A stretch of 64,000 bases of DNA, taken from assembly GCA_902774215.1 (NCBI GenBank), contig CACYHU010000009.1, forward strand, positions 24,934 to 88,933, given 5' to 3'. How positions within the stretch are numbered: the stretch's first letter is position 1; each line of letters opens with the position of its first letter. Positions 46,337 to 54,389 of the stretch are shown piece by piece. The notes under the pieces were generated by a model. It was not told the origin of the DNA and made no database searches. It saw only the letters and a program-made list of their open reading frames with translations. The stretch comes from an uncultured Chloroflexota bacterium. GTDB lineage: Bacteria > Chloroflexota > Anaerolineae > Anaerolineales > Anaerolineaceae. Position numbers and translations under genes: made by a program.

Positions 46337-47119
46337 TTAAGGAAGTGCTGATTTATCCGGTTTGTTTCGGATGCGGCCTGTTTCTGTTGGATCATTCCGG
46401 CCCGCCAGCATTTCACGGATCATCTTCTCTCTGTTATTGATAAAAATGGAAGTGATTTGGTAGCTCCCGGTTTCTTCATATGTACAAGGGTGGATGCGGC
46501 CGTTATCAAAGCTCAGTATCTCAGCTCCGGGGATCGCTGTAAGGATCGGTGAGTGCGTGGCGATGATAAATTGTGCCCCGGCAGATGCGCAGCGATATAT
46601 TTCAATGAACATGGTCAGCTGACGCTGCGGGGAAAGAGCGGCTTCCGGCTCATCGATCAGGTTCAGGCTGTGAGGCTGGAAATTGTCCTGTGCCGTTTCG
46701 AGAAAGCTCTCTCCGTGAGATTTACGGTGAAGGTGTTTTGCCTTTTCCTGTTCTGTCTCGGTATACTCATTTTCTTTTGTGGCTACATTATAGAAACTTT
46801 CAGCACGGAGATAATACCCCCATCGGTTTCGAACCGGACCTCTGGAAAGACGGACCGCGCGGTGCAGTTCGGAATGGGAGTCAAAGGTGGAAAAATTATA
46901 ATTTTTTGTTCCGCCTTCCGGATTGAATCCGTAAGCGATGGCGATCGCTTCGAGCAGCGTTGATTTGCCGCTCCCGTTTTCTCCTGTGAAAAAGGTGACG
47001 GGGTGATGGAATTCAAGATGCTCAAGGCTGTGCAATGCCTCAATATTCCTCAAATAACTGTTTTCCGGGATCCTGCTCCAGTCGATAGTCAGTCCGCTGA
47101 TGGGTAATGAGCTTAGCAT
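46337..47119 (-). CDS. OLD/RecF-like AAA (ABC-fold) ATPase
   Basis: The 260-residue protein has Walker A FFTGENGSGKSTLLEAI, an ABC signature-like SHGESFL, Walker B LNLIDEPEAALSP and the H-loop region QFIIATHSPILTAIPGA. This is the compact AAA_21/OLD-like family without a TOPRIM nuclease domain, often annotated as AAA family ATPase with unknown partner. The start ATG 47119 has no ribosome site; a TATACT box lies six bases before it, so a leaderless message is possible. It is monocistronic as far as visible. Confidence 0.85.
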   Translation of the reverse strand: MLSSLPISGLTIDWSRIPENSYLRNIEALHSLEHLEFHHPVTFFTGENGSGKSTLLEAIAIAYGFNPEGGTKNYNFSTFDSHSELHRAVRLSRGPVRNRWGYYLRAESFYNVATKENEYTETEQEKAKHLHRKSHGESFLETAQDNFQPHSLNLIDEPEAALSPQRQLTMFIEIYRCASAGAQFIIATHSPILTAIPGAEILSFDNGRIHPCTYEETGSYQITSIFINNREKMIREMLAGRNDPTETGRIRNKPDKSALP

Positions 47120-47341
47120 GATAGCAGTATACCTGATTTGGATAAGTATCTGATAAAATAATTATATTGAGGTAGTTCCTCATCTGCTGCTTTTTGCTGA
47201 TTTGTCTGTGTCGGCACAGCAATAACATTTGTTATTCTTATCTGGTCGGAACGGAGCACACGGGGCCGGCACAATACCGCGCTGCAAGGTTCTGAACAGA
47301 TACTGTTTTCGGATAAAAATCAGGCTTGGACAGGATCGATT

Positions 47342-48070
47342 ATGGATTATTTACAACTGGAAGAATGGATCGAAGCTTCACCCCGTACTGTTTTTTTCGG
47401 CGGGGCGGGTGTTTCAACTGAAAGCGGTATACCGGATTTTCGCTCTGAAAACGGTATTTTCAAAGCGCTTGAAAAATACGGACGATCTCCGGAGACACTG
47501 CTTTCCCGGACATTTTTTCACTTCCGTCCGGAGATTTTTTTCGAATATTACCGGGAAAATCTGCTCGTGACAGATGTTCAGCCGAACCCGGCGCACTTTG
47601 GCCTTGCCAAACTGGAATCTGAGGGCAGGCTAAGTGCGGTTATCACGCAGAATGTTGACGGACTGCATCAAAAGGCCGGCAGTAAAAATGTCCTCGAACT
47701 GCATGGTTCGATTTACCGCAATTATTGCATGATATGCGGGAAGAAATATGGGATCGAAACGATCCTGCAAAGTGAAGGGATACCCCGCTGCAGATGTGGC
47801 GGCATCATTCGTCCGGATGTGGTGCTGTATGAAGAGAACCTGCCGGAAGGCGTGTTTGAAAAAGCGATTGAAGAGGTTTCTTCAGCTTCCCTGCTGATCA
47901 TCGGAGGAACTTCACTTGCGGTATATCCGGCAGCCGGTCTGCTGCAATACTTCCGCGGAGACCATCTGGTACTGATCAACAGATCGGAAACGCCCTATGA
48001 TTCCATGGCTGACCTGGTGATCAGGGAACCAATCGGAGAGGTATTCTCTGCATTGGATGTTTGTAAATAG
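47342..48070 (+). CDS. cobB: Sirtuin NAD-dependent protein deacylase (CobB-like)
   Basis: The 242-residue protein has the sirtuin hallmarks GAGVSTESGIPDFRS near residue 22, the TQNVDGLHQKAG segment, the catalytic His in ELHGSIYRN, a zinc-binding set of CMIC and CRC cysteines, and IRPDVVLYEENLP, GGTSLAVYPAAG near the C-terminus. It uses NAD to remove acyl groups from lysines; the set fits CobB/SrtN-type class III or U enzymes. It lies 142 bases upstream of an ADP-ribosylglycohydrolase gene, so a link to NAD or ADP-ribose biology is conceivable. Confidence 0.95.
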   Translation: MDYLQLEEWIEASPRTVFFGGAGVSTESGIPDFRSENGIFKALEKYGRSPETLLSRTFFHFRPEIFFEYYRENLLVTDVQPNPAHFGLAKLESEGRLSAVITQNVDGLHQKAGSKNVLELHGSIYRNYCMICGKKYGIETILQSEGIPRCRCGGIIRPDVVLYEENLPEGVFEKAIEEVSSASLLIIGGTSLAVYPAAGLLQYFRGDHLVLINRSETPYDSMADLVIREPIGEVFSALDVCK

Positions 48071-48212
48071 ATAACAGCAGACCGGAGATAAGAAAGCGAA
48101 AAAAGATTTTCGTTTTACCTTCCATTCCCTGTATACTGTTTCCTGACATGAGATATAAATGACAGTTATAATTAAAGAAATGTCATTAATGGATAAATGA
48201 AAGCTGGTCGAA

Positions 48213-49352
48213 ATGGGCAGAGAGCGAATCATTCAGAATTTGTTAGACGGCAGAAGGAAGCATCTTTCCAAAATACAGGGCTGCCTGATTGGCGGGGCTG
48301 CAGGTGATGCTTTGGGTTATGTCATTGAATTCATGCATTACAGGGATATTCGGCAGGCCTTCGGTCCTCAGGGGATCCGGGAATATGAATTGGAAAATGG
48401 AAAAGCACTGATTTCTGATGACACGCAGATGACGCTCTTTACCGCTGATGGGTTGCTTTATGGTGAGACGCAGATGATGCTCAGCGGGACCGGCGGTGGG
48501 CCCCATACCTGTGTTCCCTTAGCTTACAGAGACTGGCTTTACACGCAGGATAAGAATTACAAGCCGGAAAAAATCATTTCCTGGCTTGTCAACATTCCTG
48601 AACTGAACAATTACCGGGCTCCCGGCCGTACCTGCCTCTCCGCGTTAAAAAGCGGGAAAATCGGGACGATGGAGAATCCGATCAATCACAGCTGCGGATG
48701 CGGCGGGGTGATGCGTGTGGCTCCGGTAGGCCTTTTTTACGGGCAGTATTACGACAGCCTGACGGATGAAAATATTATCCGTTACGGCGCAGAGACTGCT
48801 GCCGTAACACATGGTCATCCCTGGGGATATATTTCTGCGGGCCTTCTTGCTCTGATTATCAAAAAAGCTGCTTTTTCCGGTGAAAAACTTCCGAAAATCG
48901 TCAGCGAAAGTCTGGACGAGACAAAATCTGTTTTCGGAGGGAACGAATACTGGAATGGATTTGAGAATCTGATGCAGATGGCTGTTGAACTGACCGGGAA
49001 TGATGATGATGACGGTATGAATATCGCTAAACTCGGCGAAGGCTGGGTCGGGCATGAAACGCTGGCTGTGGCCGTATATTGCGCGCTGCGTTATGAGCAT
49101 GATTTCTCACGTGCCATTATTGCAGCAGTCAACCATGACGGGGACAGTGATTCTACCGGTGCGGTTTGCGGGAATATCCTCGGTGCGTATCTGGGCATGG
49201 AAGGTATTGAATCAAAATGGAAGCAGAACCTGGAGTTGTATGACACGATCATGGAAATTGCCTCAGATCTCTGCGACCACTGCCACATGGATGGCTCCGG
49301 TGATTATGAAGACCCCGACTGGCTGCGGAAGTATGTGACTTGTGACCGGTAA
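48213..49352 (+). CDS. ADP-ribosylglycohydrolase family protein
   Basis: The 379-residue protein has the ARH fold motifs: GCLIGGAAGDALGYVIEF, the metal-binding SDDTQMTLFTADGL, CGCGGVMRVAPVGLFYG and the second metal site HDGDSDSTGAVCGNILGAYLG. The family removes ADP-ribose from proteins or small molecules (DraG-like) using two Mg ions. The start ATG 48213 has only a weak ribosome site. A strong hairpin at 49383-49430 follows the gene. Substrate unknown; no partner ADP-ribosyltransferase is seen in the window. Confidence 0.93.
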   Translation: MGRERIIQNLLDGRRKHLSKIQGCLIGGAAGDALGYVIEFMHYRDIRQAFGPQGIREYELENGKALISDDTQMTLFTADGLLYGETQMMLSGTGGGPHTCVPLAYRDWLYTQDKNYKPEKIISWLVNIPELNNYRAPGRTCLSALKSGKIGTMENPINHSCGCGGVMRVAPVGLFYGQYYDSLTDENIIRYGAETAAVTHGHPWGYISAGLLALIIKKAAFSGEKLPKIVSESLDETKSVFGGNEYWNGFENLMQMAVELTGNDDDDGMNIAKLGEGWVGHETLAVAVYCALRYEHDFSRAIIAAVNHDGDSDSTGAVCGNILGAYLGMEGIESKWKQNLELYDTIMEIASDLCDHCHMDGSGDYEDPDWLRKYVTCDR

Positions 49353-49382
49353 TTTTCTGCCTGATAACGCTTAGATTGAAGT

Positions 49383-49430
49383 GAACAGGATCATGGAAGA
49401 TGGATTTTACTGTTTCCTATGATCCTGTTC
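49383..49430. terminator. Long hairpin after the ADP-ribosylglycohydrolase gene
   Basis: GAACAGGATCAT (49383-49394) pairs perfectly with ATGATCCTGTTC (49419-49430) with further GGAA/TTCC pairing inside. There is no T run, so it is a possible rho-independent-like stop or regulator site rather than a classical terminator. Confidence 0.5.
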
Positions 49431-49490
49431 TGTGATAATCATGCTATTCTTAAAAAAAGATATCCCCTGATTTCCATATAACAAAAAAAA

Positions 49491-49507
49491 GTGGTACAAT
49501 TCTTGCA
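49491..49507 (+). promoter_or_regulatory. Predicted sigma-54 (-24/-12) promoter before rpoN
   Basis: TGGTACAATTCTTGCA (49492-49507) matches the consensus TGGCACG-N4-TTGCA with two changes. The invariant GG (49493-49494) and GC (49505-49506) are exactly ten bases apart as required. The start point would be near 49518, 33 bases before the rpoN ATG. This suggests the operon is transcribed by its own sigma factor. Confidence 0.7.
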
Positions 49508-49550
49508 ACCTATTTTTAAGGTGAAAACTTAGAAAGAGGAAATTGCGCAT

Positions 49551-50972
49551 ATGTTTCAAAACCAGAAAATAGAAACCAGGATCCAAACGTCAGCCCATTT
49601 GGCTCAGACGATGACGATGTTAGGTATGTCATCCGAGGAGATCAGAGAAAAAGTAGAAAGCGAGCTGGCGAAAAATCCTTTTCTGGAATTGGTTGAAGAG
49701 CGCATCTGTCCTGTCTGTAAACGGAAACTGCCTGAAAACGGGAAATGTCCGATTTGTTCCCAGCCGCAGCTGGAACAGTCTAAAGAAAACATTATCTTCA
49801 TTTCCCCGAAAGAAGATTTTTCCGCGATCAACTACAGCTCCGCGGTGGAGCCTTACCATGATGAGCCTGACTACGACTCTGCCCAGACTGAGGATCTGGC
49901 GACCTATGTGCTTAAACAGATCGGCCCGGACCTTGAAGAGGAGCAGAAACTTGTGGCTGCCTATCTGCTGAACAGCCTGGATGAGGATGGCTTCATTACG
50001 ACTGATATTTTTGAGGTCGCGCAGTATTATCATGTGCTGCCCTCTTCAGTTGAAGAAGTGATCGACCTGATCCAGCATGCGGATCCGTTGGGTGTCGGTT
50101 CACGGAATTTACAGGAAGCTCTTCTGGTGCAGCTGAAGCACATCTCCGAAAGTGTAAATGTACCGAAGGGCACTGAAGGACTTATCCGCGAGTCGTTTGA
50201 TGACCTGAAGCATGGTAAATATCGTGAGATCGCCAGGCAGCATGGCTTGACAGTCCGTCAGGTGCAGACCATCGAAAAATTCATCGGCGACAATCTCAAT
50301 CCTTTCCCTGCCCGCGCTCATTGGGGAGATACCCTTGCGGGTAAGTCGAACCAGGATTATACATCCGTTTATCATGAGCCGGATATCCTGATTTATTATC
50401 TCAATGAAGACCCTAAAAACCAGCTGGTGGTTGAGATCGTAATGCCCATTTCCGGTTATCTCCGTGTCAACCAGTTTTATAAAAAAGAGCTGAAAAATGC
50501 TCCGGAAGACCGCCTGGAAGAATGGAAAAATGATCTGGATAAGGCCAACCTGCTGGTAAAGAGCCTTTACCAGCGCAACAACACCATTTCGGATATGATG
50601 TCCATTCTGATCTCCAAGCAGGAGGCATACATCCGCAGCGGTGAGGAATATGTACAGCCGCTGACCCGTGCGCAGATCGCTTCGGAAATGGGAGTCCATG
50701 AGTCTACCATCAGCCGCGCTGTTTCAAACAAGACTGTTATGCTGCCGAACCGCAAGGTGGTTTCTCTTTCATCCTTCTTTGACCGCAGTCTGAACGTTCG
50801 GACAGTTCTCAAGGAGCTTATCCAGAACGAAACAAAACCGCTTTCCGATGCCAAACTGGTGACGCTGCTGAATGAACGGGGATTCAATGTTGCCCGCCGT
50901 ACTGTTGCCAAATACCGTCTGATGGAAGGGATCGGGTCAGCTCACCAGCGCGGGGTGAGTGCCGTTCAGTAA
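49551..50972 (+). CDS. rpoN: RNA polymerase sigma-54 factor with inserted zinc ribbon
   Basis: The 473-residue protein has region I (LAQTMTMLGMSSEEIREKVESELAKNPFLEL), core-binding repeats, a helix-turn-helix (RAQIASEMGVHESTISRAVSNK) and an RpoN box ARRTVAKYRL at about 448-457, where the usual last residue is Glu. Directly after region I, where most sigma-54 proteins have an acidic linker, it carries Cys53-x2-Cys56-x9-Cys66-x2-Cys69, a probable zinc ribbon. Sigma-54 holds polymerase closed until an AAA+ activator acts. It is followed after two bases by a kinase and then an activator, so the operon encodes its own control. Confidence 0.95.
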   Translation: MFQNQKIETRIQTSAHLAQTMTMLGMSSEEIREKVESELAKNPFLELVEERICPVCKRKLPENGKCPICSQPQLEQSKENIIFISPKEDFSAINYSSAVEPYHDEPDYDSAQTEDLATYVLKQIGPDLEEEQKLVAAYLLNSLDEDGFITTDIFEVAQYYHVLPSSVEEVIDLIQHADPLGVGSRNLQEALLVQLKHISESVNVPKGTEGLIRESFDDLKHGKYREIARQHGLTVRQVQTIEKFIGDNLNPFPARAHWGDTLAGKSNQDYTSVYHEPDILIYYLNEDPKNQLVVEIVMPISGYLRVNQFYKKELKNAPEDRLEEWKNDLDKANLLVKSLYQRNNTISDMMSILISKQEAYIRSGEEYVQPLTRAQIASEMGVHESTISRAVSNKTVMLPNRKVVSLSSFFDRSLNVRTVLKELIQNETKPLSDAKLVTLLNERGFNVARRTVAKYRLMEGIGSAHQRGVSAVQ

Positions 50973-50974
50973 TT

Positions 50975-52870
50975 ATGGAGCGGTATTCAGTTAATTCTCC
51001 CAAAGATTGCAGCGGCGTTTACGATTCCATTCTCTATCTTTGTGATGCGCCGGTGTTTATCTGGTCTGCGATCGGTCCGCGTATGCTGAAAACCAATGAG
51101 AACGCGGCTCGTTTTTTTTTACAATATCCAACGGTTCCCGGAACTTCTGAGATCGATATAGACAGGGCGATCCCGCACTGGCATACCATTCCCAATAAAA
51201 AGAACAACTCTGTATGGCTTGATTTTCGTGATCTGCAGAATAATGTGCAGAATTATCAGGTGCGGAACACACTGCTTGATCCGGACAGAAATATCTGGGC
51301 AACGACCCTGATCTGTGATATATCTGTGAACCGGGAGAAGAAAGCCGGTTCCGGATTCTTTTTCAAATCCCTGGAAAGCCTGTGGGGCTCTATGATGGAA
51401 AACAGCACCGTTTTCCGGAATAAGCTTGCCGACCTTTATTCCCTGATCATGAATGAGTTCGGATTGACTTCCTTTCTCTTCCACCCTTCAGAGATTTTTG
51501 AAGAGTTTGACCTCTTTTCCGCAATGAACGAACCTGTCCGCGAAAAATACGGCAGGAATGATGAATTGCTCCAGAAGCTTTCCTTTGCGGCATCCAATAC
51601 AAAAATGAGTTTTGTGTCTGTTGACCGGCCGCAAAGTGAGCTTGCAGCCTGGGGCTTTGATACTTCTGATAAAGAGTTTGCCGGTTTTTTCTCGATGGAG
51701 AGCCTTGATGAAAAAGATGAGCCTGAAGCTCAGGTGCTTTGTGAGGTTTTATCCGAAAAATTCAAAGGCTTGTATACGCTTCTTTCTCTGCGCCGGGAAA
51801 ACTATATCACAAAATTTGAAAATGATATCAACGAAATCGTGAATGAGAACATCATTGAAGGTGTCATCATTACGGATGATCAGTTTTCAGTGATGTATAT
51901 CAACGCAGTTGCTGCGACAATGTTCGGTTTCAGCAGCAAACAGGTGGTTGGTCATAAGCTTGAGGATCTGCTGGTGACCAGTGACGGGATCCAGGGGCTG
52001 ATCGGGCGCGGTGAGGAGGATGGACAGGTTTCCTCCATCAAATACCTTCACCGCCGCAGCGGAAAGATCTTTCCCTGCCAGATCAAAGCCTGTCAGATGC
52101 TTTCCGGTTATGACACCTACAACATCTTTGTGCTTTCCGATCAGACGGAAACCGAAGAAAGCCGTTTGAAAACAGAACAGCTGACGCAGAAGGCTTTTCT
52201 GGGTGATTTTGCCTCCATGCTCGCTCATGAGATCCGCAATCCGATCAATAATATTCAGATGTGGATCGCCAATCTCTATGCCATGTCCGACGGCAATGAG
52301 GAATTTCTTTCCGGTGCCCGCCGTGTGGAGAATGATTTCCAGCGCATTACCCAGCTGGTCAACAACATCCTGGCATTTTCCAAGCCGCTTGCCCTCAATA
52401 AGGAGGAAATTGATCTTTCCCTGCTGATCTCTGAGATCATTGAAAAATGGCGCCTGAATTTTGCCCGGAAAAATATTACCTGTTACTTCTCTCCTCCCAA
52501 TGATTTCCCGAAGTTTTACGGAGATCCGCGTTCCCTGGAACAGGTGTTTAATAATCTTATCGGTAACTCTGTCGATGCATTTGATGGACAAGATGGCATA
52601 ATCACATTAAAATTAAGCCTGAAGGAGAATGAATCCGGCAGAAGACAGATCCTGATTTCTGAATCCGATAACGGACCGGGAATTCCGGAAGATAAGATCG
52701 ACAGTATTTTTGAGCCGTTTATGACGACGAAGAAAAACGGAAACGGCTGGGGACTTGCACTTTCAAAGCGGATCATTACCTCACATAAAGGAACAATTCA
52801 GGTAAAATCATTTCAGGGAGGCGGCACGGTTTTTGAGATCCTGCTGCCACTGAATGATGAAATGGGATAA
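50975..52870 (+). CDS. PAS-domain histidine kinase (NtrB-like)
   Basis: The 631-residue cytoplasmic protein has an N-terminal PAS/GAF-like half (about 1-270), a PAS domain at about 290-390 (NIIEGVIITDDQFSVMYINAVAATMFGFSSKQVVGH), the phospho-acceptor His418 in MLAHEIRNPINNIQMW, N-box FNNLIGNSVDAF and ATP lid DNGPGIPEDKIDSIFEPFMTTKKNGNGWGLALS. There is no membrane segment, so it probably senses an internal signal. It starts two bases after rpoN and ends three bases before the activator gene, its likely phosphotransfer partner. Confidence 0.93.
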   Translation: MERYSVNSPKDCSGVYDSILYLCDAPVFIWSAIGPRMLKTNENAARFFLQYPTVPGTSEIDIDRAIPHWHTIPNKKNNSVWLDFRDLQNNVQNYQVRNTLLDPDRNIWATTLICDISVNREKKAGSGFFFKSLESLWGSMMENSTVFRNKLADLYSLIMNEFGLTSFLFHPSEIFEEFDLFSAMNEPVREKYGRNDELLQKLSFAASNTKMSFVSVDRPQSELAAWGFDTSDKEFAGFFSMESLDEKDEPEAQVLCEVLSEKFKGLYTLLSLRRENYITKFENDINEIVNENIIEGVIITDDQFSVMYINAVAATMFGFSSKQVVGHKLEDLLVTSDGIQGLIGRGEEDGQVSSIKYLHRRSGKIFPCQIKACQMLSGYDTYNIFVLSDQTETEESRLKTEQLTQKAFLGDFASMLAHEIRNPINNIQMWIANLYAMSDGNEEFLSGARRVENDFQRITQLVNNILAFSKPLALNKEEIDLSLLISEIIEKWRLNFARKNITCYFSPPNDFPKFYGDPRSLEQVFNNLIGNSVDAFDGQDGIITLKLSLKENESGRRQILISESDNGPGIPEDKIDSIFEPFMTTKKNGNGWGLALSKRIITSHKGTIQVKSFQGGGTVFEILLPLNDEMG

Positions 52871-52873
52871 ACG

Positions 52874-54049
52874 ATGAGTACAACGATTTTGATCGTAGAT
52901 GATGAAGATAATTTCCGTGAAGGGTTTGATCAGTATCTGACTAACAAAGGATATACCGTTCACAACGCGGCGAATCTGACGGATGCACGGAAGATCCTCC
53001 GCAGCGAGCCGATTGATATTATTCTGCTGGATGTTCAGATCGGCAAAGAATACGGCCCGGATTTTCTGGACGATATCAATCTGACCCGCCCGACGCCGGT
53101 GACGATCCTGCTCACAGCTTACGGCGAAGTGGATATGGCTGTTTCCGCGATGAAAAACGGCGCGTTTGACTTCATGTCCAAGCCGCTGAATCTTGCCGAG
53201 CTCGAAATACGGCTCAAGGAAGCTGAACGGATCATGCAGTTCCGCCGGGAGATGGAGCGTTATTGGACCAACGCTGATAAAAAGTTTGAGTTTGTTGAAG
53301 GAAATAACAAACGTATGCAGCGTGTATTTCAGGATGCTGCGCGTGCAGCGAGGGCCGGCGTATCGGTGTTGATCAATGGTGAAACCGGGAGCGGTAAGGA
53401 AATTATTGCCAAATATATTCACAAAAACGGCTCCCGCTCTTCCAAACCGATGGTTGCAGTCAATTGCGCAGCGATTGCTCCGACAGTCCTGGAATCAGAG
53501 CTTTTTGGTCATGAAGCCGGATCCTTTACCGGTGCCACAGGGAAAACGATCGGCTTGTTTGAGCAGGCCGATGGCGGGATCCTTTTCCTGGATGAGATTT
53601 CTTCCATGAGCCTGGAAATGCAGGCAAAGATTCTGCGTGCCATTGAAGAAAAAGAGATTCGCCGTGTGGGCGGCACCAAGCAGATACCGGTGGATGTACA
53701 GATCATTGCCGCGTCCAACCGTGATATGAAAAAAATGATCGAGGAAAAAGTCTTCCGTGACGACCTGTATTATCGTCTGCGGGTCGTTGATATCAGTATT
53801 CCTCCGCTGAGGGAAAGAAGTGAAGACATTCCTGATCTGGCAGCTTTCTTTGTGAAAACGATTAGCCGGGAACAGGGAAAAAATATCCAGGGCATTTCAC
53901 CTCAGGTGCTGAAGGCATTCCAGAAATACAGCTGGCCGGGCAATGTCCGTGAACTCCGCAACGCAATCGAACGTGCCTGTATCTTTTGCCTGACCGACAC
54001 GATCGAACTCTGTGACATTGACGCGGAGATCGCTGAAAACAGTTATTGA
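52874..54049 (+). CDS. NtrC-type sigma-54 activator lacking a DNA-binding domain
   Basis: The 391-residue protein has a receiver domain with Asp53 (LLDVQIG) and an AAA+ domain with Walker A GETGSGKE (169-176), the sigma-54 contact loop GSFTGA at 216-221 (a variant of GAFTGA), Walker B GGILFLDEI, and YRLRVVDISIPPLRERSEDIP. The protein stops soon after WPGNVRELRNAIERA, without the usual ~50-60-residue Fis-type helix-turn-helix. The following DNA in all frames does not restore one. Activators without the helix-turn-helix (CtcC-, FlgR-like cases) act from solution. Its natural target is the sigma-54 made by the same operon. Confidence 0.93.
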   Translation: MSTTILIVDDEDNFREGFDQYLTNKGYTVHNAANLTDARKILRSEPIDIILLDVQIGKEYGPDFLDDINLTRPTPVTILLTAYGEVDMAVSAMKNGAFDFMSKPLNLAELEIRLKEAERIMQFRREMERYWTNADKKFEFVEGNNKRMQRVFQDAARAARAGVSVLINGETGSGKEIIAKYIHKNGSRSSKPMVAVNCAAIAPTVLESELFGHEAGSFTGATGKTIGLFEQADGGILFLDEISSMSLEMQAKILRAIEEKEIRRVGGTKQIPVDVQIIAASNRDMKKMIEEKVFRDDLYYRLRVVDISIPPLRERSEDIPDLAAFFVKTISREQGKNIQGISPQVLKAFQKYSWPGNVRELRNAIERACIFCLTDTIELCDIDAEIAENSY

Positions 54050-54062
54050 GGCAACCATTAAT

Positions 54063-54374
54063 ATGGCAATGAATATCGTTACGTTTAGCGCTGCGCTCCT
54101 GGTCATCATAGGATTTGTCAGCCTGATTCTCGGGCTGGTGGTCCTGGCGAAAAAGGCACTTTCGAAAGATCTGCAGGAGGTCACGGAAGAAGCGGCGAAG
54201 CTTGCAAAAAAAGGTCTCCTGACGGACGTCGGGAGTTCGTTGCAGTCAGCCTCTTTTCTGGTCAGGGAAATGACAGAATTGATTAAAACCAACCGGGGAA
54301 TCGGGCTGACACTCATCATCGTCGGTATCGCACTGCTTGCCGGCGGTCTGGCGCTTTATAAAAACATCTTTTGA
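54063..54374 (+). CDS. Small two-helix membrane protein
   Basis: The 103-residue protein has membrane segments at about 7-30 (VTFSAALLVIIGFVSLILGLVVLA) and 80-98 (IGLTLIIVGIALLAGGLALY), with an amphipathic loop between that is rich in Lys and Glu. The start is placed at ATG 54063 inside the TGAGG-containing junction; an upstream GTG at 54012 would overlap the activator gene. It resembles no named family. It lies between the activator and the caspase-like gene with 13- and 15-base gaps, so it is likely part of the same module. Confidence 0.75.
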   Translation: MAMNIVTFSAALLVIIGFVSLILGLVVLAKKALSKDLQEVTEEAAKLAKKGLLTDVGSSLQSASFLVREMTELIKTNRGIGLTLIIVGIALLAGGLALYKNIF

Positions 54375-54389
54375 TTCCGGAGAGAGAAT

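Noticed and set aside
54012..54062. GTG start for the small membrane protein
   Set aside because: It would overlap the activator gene; ATG 54063 lies right at the start of the membrane segment with a TGAGG site ahead.
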